Source: Hordeum vulgare subsp. vulgare
Taxonomy: Eukaryota; Streptophyta; Magnoliopsida; Poales; Poaceae
Length of the DNA: 64,000 nt
Direction: 5' to 3'
Assembly (NCBI RefSeq): GCF_904849725.1
Contig: NC_058519.1
Span: 576,536,669 to 576,600,668, forward strand
Position numbers and translations under genes: made by a program. The notes beneath the pieces were generated by a model. It was not told where the DNA came from, searched no databases, and saw nothing but the letters and a program-made list of their open reading frames with translations. Shown here one piece after another: positions 56,983-64,000 of this stretch (position 1 is the stretch's first letter; each line of letters starts with the position of its first letter).

Positions 56983-57102
56983 GGATGCGATCATACCAGC
57001 ACTAAAGCACCGGATCCCATCAGAACTCCGAAGTTAAGCGTGCTTGGGCGAGAGTAGTACTAGGATGGGTGACCTCCTGGGAAGTCCTCGTGTTGCATTT
57101 CC
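56983..57102 (+). rRNA. 5S rRNA
   Basis: C118T. Confidence 0.97.
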
Positions 57103-57289
57103 CTTTTTAAATATATTTTTGCGCCACGTGACAAGGATGACGCGGGAGCGTGATCTATATGACCTCATTTTCTTATTTTTGACGATTACTGTGTGACTTT
57201 TCCCACCGCGCTTGACACCCAACGACTAGTAGTAGTAGTAGTAGTAGTAGGAGGGGCAAGCATAAGGAACAAATAGATAGTTGCATGTC

Positions 57290-57409
57290 GGATGCGATCA
57301 TACCAGCACTAAAGCACCGGATCCCATCAGAACTCCGAAGTTAAGCGTACTTGGGCGAGAGTAGTACTAGGATGGGTGACCTCCTGGGAAGTCCTCGTGT
57401 TGCATTCCC
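57290..57409 (+). rRNA. 5S rRNA
   Basis: G60A; terminator T4A4. The tract before it ends TAGGAGGGG. Confidence 0.96.
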
Positions 57410-57533
57410 CTTTTAAAATATATTTTTGCGGCACGTGACAAGGATGACGCGGGACCGTGATCTATATGACCTCATTTTCTTATTTTTGACGATTACTGTG
57501 TGACTTTTCCCACCGCGCTTGACACCCAACGAC

Positions 57534-57572
<39 letters not shown>

Positions 57573-57608
57573 GGGCAAGCATAAGGAAGAAATAGATAGT
57601 TGCATGTC

Positions 57609-57728
57609 GGATGCGATCATACCAGCACTAAAGCAACGGATCCCATCAGAACTCCGAAGTTAAGCGTGCTTGGGCGAGAGTAGTACTAGGATGGGTGACC
57701 TCCTGGGAAGTCCTCGTGTTGCATTCCC
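57609..57728 (+). rRNA. 5S rRNA
   Basis: C28A. Confidence 0.97.
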
Positions 57729-57909
57729 CTTTTTAAATATATTTTTGCGCCACGTGACAAGGATGACGCGGGAGCGTGATCTATATGACCTCATTTTCTT
57801 ATTTTTGACGATTACTGTGTGACTTTTCCCACCGCGCTTGACACCCAACGACTAGTAGTAGTAGTAGTAGTAGGGGCAAGCATAAGGAACAAATAGATAG
57901 TTGCATGTC

Positions 57910-57939
57910 GGATGCGATCATACCAGCACTAAAGCACCG
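57910..57939 (+). pseudogene. 5S rRNA pseudogene, 3'-truncated
   Basis: Only +1 to +30 remains, with an intact 5' flank, fused to a TAG tract. All internal boxes and the terminator are missing. It is the only 3'-truncated copy in the window. Confidence 0.94.
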
Positions 57940-57942
57940 TAC

Positions 57943-58020
<78 letters not shown>
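57943..58020 (+). repeat. TAG microsatellite, 26 triplets, fused to a broken 5S
   Basis: The tract follows directly on +30 of the 5S remnant at 57910, separated by TAC. All of the usual 3' gene half and conserved spacer is missing between them. Confidence 0.95.
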
Positions 58021-58056
58021 GGGCAAGCATAAGGAACAAATAGATAGTTGCATGTC

Positions 58057-58176
58057 GGATGCGATCATACTAGCACTAAAGCACCAGATCCCATCAGAAC
58101 TCCGAAGTTAAGCGTGCTTGGGCGAGAGTAGTACTAGGATGGGTGACCTCCTGGGAAGTCCTCATGTTGCATTCCC
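58057..58176 (+). rRNA. 5S rRNA
   Basis: C15T, G30A and G108A; the base after the gene is A, giving CCCATTTTT. Confidence 0.96.
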
Positions 58177-58312
58177 ATTTTTAAATATATTTTTACGCCA
58201 CGTGACAAGGATGACGCGGGACCGTGATCTATATGACCTCATTTTCTTATTTTTGACGATTACTGTGTGACTTTTCCCACCGCGCTTGACACCCAACGAC
58301 TAGTAGTAGTAT

Positions 58313-58344
<32 letters not shown>

Positions 58345-58345
<1 letters not shown>

Positions 58346-58401
58346 GGCGAGAGTAGTACTAGGATGGGTGACCTCCTGGGAAGTCCTCGTGTTGCATTCC
58401 C
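58345..58401 (+). pseudogene. 5S rRNA pseudogene, 5'-truncated
   Basis: +64 junction; sister of 31127. Confidence 0.95.
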
Positions 58402-58612
58402 CTTTTTAAATATATTTTTGCGCCACGTGACAAGGATGACGCGGGAGCGTGATCTATATGACCTCATTTTCTTATTTTTGACGATTACTGTGTGACTTTT
58501 CCCACCGCGCTTGACACCCAACGACTAGTAGTAGTAGTAGTAGTAGTGGTAGTAGTAGTAGTAGTAGTAGTAGTAGGGGCAAGCATAAGGAACAAATAGA
58601 TAGTTGCATGTC

Positions 58613-58732
58613 GGATGCGATCATACCAGCACTAAAGCACCGGATCCCATCAGAACTCCGAAGTTAAGCGTGCTTGGGCGAGAGTAGTACTAGGATGGGT
58701 GACCTCCTGGGAAGTCCTCGCGTTGCATTCCC
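58613..58732 (+). rRNA. 5S rRNA
   Basis: T109C. Confidence 0.97.
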
Positions 58733-58856
58733 CTTTTTAAATATATTTTTGCGCCACGTGACAAGGATGACGCGGGACCGTGATCTATATGACCTCATTT
58801 TCTTATTTTTGACGATTACTGTGTGACTTTTCCCACCGCGCTTGACACCCAACGAC

Positions 58857-58901
<45 letters not shown>

Positions 58902-58937
58902 GGGCAAGCATAAGGAAGAAATAGATAGTTGCATGTC

Positions 58938-59057
58938 GGATGCGATCATACCAGCACTAAAGCACCGGATCCCATAAGAACTCCGAAGTTAAGCGTGCTA
59001 GAGCGAGAGTAGTACTAGGATGGGTGACCTCCTGGGAAGTCCTCTTGTTGCATTCCC
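58938..59057 (+). rRNA. 5S rRNA, variant-rich
   Basis: C39A, T63A, G65A and G108T. Confidence 0.95.
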
Positions 59058-59244
59058 CTTTTTAAATATATTTTTGCGCCACGTGACAAGGATGACGCGG
59101 GAGCGTGATCTATATGACCTCATTTTCTTATTTTTGACGATTACTGTGTGACTTTTCCCACCGCGCTTGACACCCAACGACTAGTAGTAGTAGTAGTAGT
59201 AGTAGTAGGGGCAAGCATAAGGAACAAATAGATAGTTGCATGTC

Positions 59245-59364
59245 GGATGCGATCATACCAGCACTAAAGCATCGGATCCCATCAGAACTCCGAAGTTAAG
59301 CGTGCTTGGGCGAGAGTAGTACTAGGATGGGTGACCTCCTGGGAAGTCCTCGTGTTGCATTCCC
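59245..59364 (+). rRNA. 5S rRNA
   Basis: C28T; GCGGC spacer. Confidence 0.97.
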
Positions 59365-59545
59365 CTTTTTAAATATATTTTTGCGGCACGTGACAAGGAT
59401 GACGCGGGACCGTGATCTATATGACCTCATTTTCTTATTTTTGACGATTACTGTGTGACTTTTCCCACCGCGCTTGACACCCAACGACTAGTAGTAGTAG
59501 TAGTAGTAGGGGCAAGCATAAGGAACAAATAGATAGTTGCATGTC

Positions 59546-59665
59546 GGATGCGATCATACCAGCACTAAAGCACCGGATCCCATCAGAACTCCGAAGTTAA
59601 GCGTGCTTGGGCGAGAGTAGTACTAGGATGGGTGACCTCCTGGGAAGTCCTCGTGTTGCATTCCC
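59546..59665 (+). rRNA. 5S rRNA
   Basis: Consensus gene; GCGGC spacer. Confidence 0.97.
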
Positions 59666-59789
59666 CTTTTTAAATATATTTTTGCGGCACGTGACAAGGA
59701 TGACGCGGGACCGTGATCTATATGACCTCATTTTCTTATTTTTGACGATTACTGTGTGACTTTTCCCACCGCGCTTGACACCCAACGAC

Positions 59790-59825
<36 letters not shown>

Positions 59826-59861
59826 GGGCAAGCATAAGGAACAAATAGATAGTTGCATGTC

Positions 59862-59981
59862 GGATGCGATCATACCAGCACTAAAGCACCGGATCCCATC
59901 AGAACTCCGAAGTTAAGCGTGCTTGGGCGAGAGTAGTACTAGGATGGGTGACCTCCTGGGAAGTCCTCGTGTTGCATTTCC
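59862..59981 (+). rRNA. 5S rRNA
   Basis: C118T; second T-run broken to ATAATTTTG. Confidence 0.97.
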
Positions 59982-60168
59982 CTTTTTAAATATAATTTTG
60001 CGCCACGTGACAAGGATGACGCGGGAGCGTGATCTATATGACCTCATTTTCTTATTTTTGACGATTACTGTGTGACTTTTCCCACCGCGCTTGACACCCA
60101 ACGACTAGTAGTAGTAGTAGTAGTAGTAGTAGGGGCAAGCATAAGGAACAAATAGATAGTTGCATGTC

Positions 60169-60288
60169 GGATGCGATCATACCAGCACTAAAGCACCGGA
60201 TCCCATCAGAACTCCGAAGTTAAGCGTACTTGGGCGAGAGTAGTACTAGGATGGGTGACCTCCTGGGAAGTCCTCGTGTTGCATTCCC
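60169..60288 (+). rRNA. 5S rRNA
   Basis: G60A; terminator T4A4. Confidence 0.96.
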
Positions 60289-60412
60289 CTTTTAAAATAT
60301 ATTTTTGCGGCACGTGACAAGGATGACGCGGGACCGTGATCTATATGACCTCATTTTCTTATTTTTGACGATTACTGTGTGACTTTTCCCACCGCGCTTG
60401 ACACCCAACGAC

Positions 60413-60448
<36 letters not shown>

Positions 60449-60484
60449 GGGCAAGCATAAGGAACAAATAGATAGTTGCATGTC

Positions 60485-60604
60485 GGATGCGATCATACCA
60501 GCACTAAAGCACCGGATCCCATCAGAACTCCAAAGTTAAGCGTGCTTGGGCGAGAGTAGTACTAGGATGGGTGACCTCCTGGGAAGTCCTCGTGTTGCAT
60601 TCCC
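60485..60604 (+). rRNA. 5S rRNA
   Basis: G48A (CpG); second T-run broken to ATTATTGCG. Confidence 0.97.
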
Positions 60605-60785
60605 CTTTTTAAATATATTATTGCGCCACGTGACAAGGATGACGCGGGAGCGTGATCTATATGACCTCATTTTCTTATTTTTGACGATTACTGTGTGACT
60701 TTTCCCACCGCGCTTGACACCCAACGACTAGTAGTAGTAGTAGTAGTAGGGGCAAGCATAAGGAACAAATAGATAGTTGCATGTC

Positions 60786-60905
60786 GGATGCGATCATACC
60801 AGCACTAAAGCACCGGATCCCATCAGAACTCCGAAGTTAAGCGTGCTTGGGCGAGAGTAGTACTAGGATGGGTGACCTCCTGGGAAGTCCTCGTGTTGCA
60901 TTCCC
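60786..60905 (+). rRNA. 5S rRNA
   Basis: Consensus gene; spacer ACATGACAAAG. Confidence 0.97.
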
Positions 60906-61086
60906 CTTTTTAAATATATTTTTGCGCCACATGACAAAGATGACGCGGGACCGTGATCTATATGACCTCATTTTCTTATTTTTGACGATTACTGTGTGAC
61001 TTTTCCCACCGCGCTTGACACCCAACGACTAGTAGTAGTAGTAGTAGTAGGGGCAAGCATAAGGAACAAATAGATAGTTGCATGTC

Positions 61087-61206
61087 GGATGCGATCATAC
61101 CAGCACTAAAGCACCGGATCCCATCAGAACTCCGAAGTTAAGCGTGCTTTGGCGAGAGTAGTACTAGGATGGGTGACCTCCTGGGAAGTCCTCGTGTTGC
61201 ATTCCC
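61087..61206 (+). rRNA. 5S rRNA
   Basis: G64T; spacer TTTTTCAAT. Confidence 0.97.
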
Positions 61207-61386
61207 CTTTTTCAATATATTTTTGCGCCACGTGACAAGGATGACGCGGGACCGTGATCTATATGACCTCATTTTCTTATTTTTGACGATTACTGTGTGA
61301 CTTTTCCCACCGCGCTTGACACCCAACGACTAGTAGTAGTATTAGTAGTAGGGCAAGCATAAGGAACAAATAGATAGTTGCATGTC

Positions 61387-61506
61387 GGATGCGATCATAC
61401 CAGCACTAAAGCACCGGATCCCATCAGAACTCCGAAGTTAAGCGTGCTTGGGCGAGAGTAGTACTAGGATGGGTGACCTCCTGGGAAGTCCTCGTGTTGC
61501 ATTCCC
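61387..61506 (+). rRNA. 5S rRNA
   Basis: Consensus gene. Confidence 0.97.
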
Positions 61507-61630
61507 CTTTTTAAATATATTTTTGCGCCACGTGACAAGGATGACGCGGGAGCGTGATCTATATGACCTCATTTTCTTATTTTTGACGATTACTGTGTGA
61601 CTTTTCCCACCGCGCTTGACACCCAACGAC

Positions 61631-61666
<36 letters not shown>

Positions 61667-61702
61667 GGGCAAGCATAAGGAACAAATAGATAGTTGCATG
61701 TC

Positions 61703-61822
61703 GGATGCGATCATACCAGCACTAAAGCACCGGATCCCATCAGAACTCCGAAGTTAAGCGTGCTTGGGCGAGAGTAGTACTAGGATGGGTGACCTCCTGG
61801 GAAGTCCTCGTGTTGCATTCCC
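61703..61822 (+). rRNA. 5S rRNA
   Basis: Consensus gene. Confidence 0.97.
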
Positions 61823-62009
61823 CTTTTTAAATATATTTTTGCGCCACGTGACAAGGATGACGCGGGACCGTGATCTATATGACCTCATTTTCTTATTTTT
61901 GACGATTACTGTGTGACTTTTCCCACCGCGCTTGACACCCAACGACTAGTAGTAGTAGTAGTAGTAGTAGTAGGGGCAAGCATAAGGAACAAATAGATAG
62001 TTGCATGTC

Positions 62010-62129
62010 GGATGTGATCATACCAGCACTAAAGCACCGGATCCCATCAGAACTCCGAAGTTAAGCGTGCTTGGGCGAGAGTAGTACTAGGATGGGTGAC
62101 CTCCTGGGAAGTCCTCGTGTTGCATTCCC
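62010..62129 (+). rRNA. 5S rRNA
   Basis: C6T; spacer ACTTTTTCC. Confidence 0.97.
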
Positions 62130-62312
62130 CTTTTTAAATATATTTTTGCGCCACGTGACAAGGACGACGCGGGACCGTGATCTATATGACCTCATTTTCT
62201 TATTTTTGACGATTACTGTGTGACTTTTTCCACCGCGCTTGACACCCAACGACTAGTAGTAGTAGTAGTAGTAGTAGGGCAAGCATAAGGAACAAATAGA
62301 TAGTTGCATGTC

Positions 62313-62432
62313 GGATGCGATCATACCAGCACTAAAGCATCGGATCCCATCAGAACTCCGAACTTAAGCGTGCTTGGGCGAGAGTAGTACTAGGATGGGT
62401 GACCTCCTGGGAAGTCCTCGTGTTGCATTCCC
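62313..62432 (+). rRNA. 5S rRNA
   Basis: C28T and G51C; spacer ATTTTCGCGCAACGTG disrupts both the second T-run and the palindrome flank. Confidence 0.97.
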
Positions 62433-62619
62433 CTTTTTAAATATATTTTCGCGCAACGTGACAAGGATGACGCGGGAGCGTGATCTATATGACCTCATTT
62501 TCTTATTTTTGACGATTACTGTGTGACTTTTCCCACCGCGCTTGACACCCAACGACTAGTAGTAGTAGTAGTAGTAGTAGTAGGGGCAAGCATAAGGAAC
62601 AAATAGATAGTTGCATGTC

Positions 62620-62739
62620 GGATGCGATCATACCAGCACTAAAGCACCGGATCCCATCAGAACTCTGAAGTTAAGCGTGCTTGGGCAAGAGTAGTACTAG
62701 GATGGGTGACCTCCTGGGAAGTCCTCGTGTTGCATTCCC
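62620..62739 (+). rRNA. 5S rRNA
   Basis: C47T and G68A. Confidence 0.97.
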
Positions 62740-62920
62740 CTTTTTAAATATATTTTTGCGCCACGTGACAAGGATGACGCGGGACCGTGATCTATATGAC
62801 CTCATTTTCTTATTTTTGACGATTACTGTGTGACTTTTCCCACCGCGCTTGACACCCAACGACTAGTAGTAGTAGTAGTAGTAGGGGCAAGCATAAGGAA
62901 CAAATAGATAGTTGCATGTC

Positions 62921-63040
62921 GGATGCGATCATACCAGCACTAAAGCACCGGATCCCATCAGAACTCCGAAGTTAAGCGTGCTTGGGCGAGAGTAGTACTA
63001 GGATGGGTGACCTCCTGGGAAGTCCTCGTGTTGCATTCCC
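62921..63040 (+). rRNA. 5S rRNA
   Basis: Consensus gene; spacer GGGAACG. Confidence 0.97.
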
Positions 63041-63221
63041 CTTTTTAAATATATTTTTGCGCCACGTGACAAGGATGACGCGGGAACGTGATCTATATGA
63101 CCTCATTTTCTTATTTTTGACGATTACTGTGTGACTTTTCCCACCGCGCTTGACACCCAACGACTAGTAGTAGTAGTAGTAGTAGGGGCAAGCATAAGGA
63201 ACAAATAGATAGTTGCATGTC

Positions 63222-63341
63222 GGATGCGATCATACCAGCACTAAAGCACCGGATCCCATCAGAACTCCGAAGTTAAGCGTGCTTGGGCGAGAGTAGTACT
63301 AGGATGGGTGACCTCCTCGGAAGTCCTCGTGTTGCATTCCC
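63222..63341 (+). rRNA. 5S rRNA
   Basis: G97C, absent from sister 44171. Confidence 0.97.
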
Positions 63342-63546
63342 CTTTTTAAATATATTTTTGCGCCACGTGACAAGGATGACGCGGGAGCGTGATCTATATG
63401 ACCTCATTTTCTTATTTTTGACGATTACTGTGTGACTTTTCCCACCGCGCTTGACACCCAACGACTAGTAGTAGTAGTAGTATTAGTAGTAGTAGTAGTA
63501 GTAGTAGTTGGGGCAAGCATAAGGAACAAATAGATAGTTGCATGTC

Positions 63547-63697
63547 GGATGCGATCATAACAGCACTAAAGCACCGGATCCCATCAGAACTCCGAAGTTA
63601 AGCGTGCATGGGCGAGAGTAGTACTAGGATGGGTGTGCTTGGGCGAGAGTAGTACTAGGATGGGTGACCTCCTGGGAAGTCCTCGTGTTGCATTCCC
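63547..63697 (+). rRNA. 5S rRNA with 31-bp internal duplication
   Basis: Same structure and the same C14A and T62A as 44493, confirming that the rearranged unit was copied with its block. Confidence 0.92.
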
Positions 63698-63896
63698 CTT
63701 TTTAAATATATTTTTGCGCCACGTGACAAGGATGACGCGGGAGCGTGATCTATATGACCTCATTTTCTTATTTTTGACGATTACTGTGTGACTTTTCCCA
63801 CCGCGCTTGACACCCAACAATTAGTAGTAGTAGCAGTAGTAGTAGTAGTAGTAGTAGTAGGGGCAAGCATAAGGAACAAATAGATAGTTGCATGTC

Positions 63897-64000
63897 GGAT
63901 GCAATCATACCAGCACTAAAGCACCGGATCCCATCAGAACTTCGAAGTTAAGCGTGCTTGGGCGAGAGTAGTACTAGGATGGGTGACCTCCTGGGAAGTC
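63897..64000 (+). rRNA. 5S rRNA, cut at window end
   Basis: +1 to +104 present, with G7A and C46T as at 44840. Confidence 0.95.

Larger units (their letters stand above)
58057..61630 (+). repeat. Segmental duplication, right copy (~3.6 kb)
   Basis: Sister of 30842-34410. Its 56366-57728 neighbour carries a further partial copy of the C28T, consensus, C118T, G60A, C28A series. Confidence 0.9.
61703..64000 (+). repeat. Segmental duplication, right copy, cut by window
   Basis: Sister of 42661-44943; see that entry for the shared unit order. It may continue past the window end. Confidence 0.9.

Overview
The window is an uninterrupted tandem array of nuclear 5S ribosomal DNA from a flowering plant, probably a eudicot. 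The roughly 120-nt coding unit reads as a land-plant 5S rRNA, beginning GGATGCGATC and carrying the GTTAAGCGTG (A box) and GGATGGGTGACC (C box) motifs. It is followed by a T-run typical of RNA polymerase III termination. I could not assign a genus: the spacer, with its TAG microsatellite, is not one I recognise.

Layout: by eye I count 208 5S loci, all on the + strand, one every ~300-335 bp. Of these, 183 are full length (one has a 1-base insertion), 2 are cut by the window ends, 4 carry internal duplications (9, 31, 31 and 48 bp), and 19 are clearly broken: 5 with internal deletions, 7 lacking the 5' half, 6 lacking the 5' half and with a doubled C box, and 1 reduced to its first 30 nt. About 48 full-length copies match the consensus exactly. 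Each spacer runs in order: T5 terminator, second T5, a CACGTG palindrome, a conserved ~100-bp block, a variable (TAG)n tract, GGGGCAAG, an AT-rich 5' flank, and C at -1. There are no other genes, transposons or non-5S RNA genes.

Variant numbering is from +1 of each 5S copy against the array consensus. Approximate control boxes by analogy with vertebrate and plant 5S genes: A box +50 to +64, intermediate element (IE) +67 to +72, C box +80 to +97.

Higher-order structure: diagnostic variants recur in the same order in blocks of 3 to about 25 units. Some blocks are adjacent (36781/39724, 13916/16671, 8963/9872). Others lie 19, 24 or 27 kb apart (42661/61703, 21600/45454, 30842/58057). The array has therefore grown by recent block-wise duplication, which also copied the broken units. 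The most striking single object is a pure (TAG)105 tract at 30491-30805; the related positions in sister blocks hold 45, 18 and 17 triplets.

Function: the intact copies would give 5S rRNA for the large ribosomal subunit, transcribed by RNA polymerase III with TFIIIA and TFIIIC bound to the internal boxes. All six CpG sites in the gene show transition variants in some copies, as expected if much of the array is cytosine-methylated. I found no convincing protein-coding gene and no new multi-gene system.
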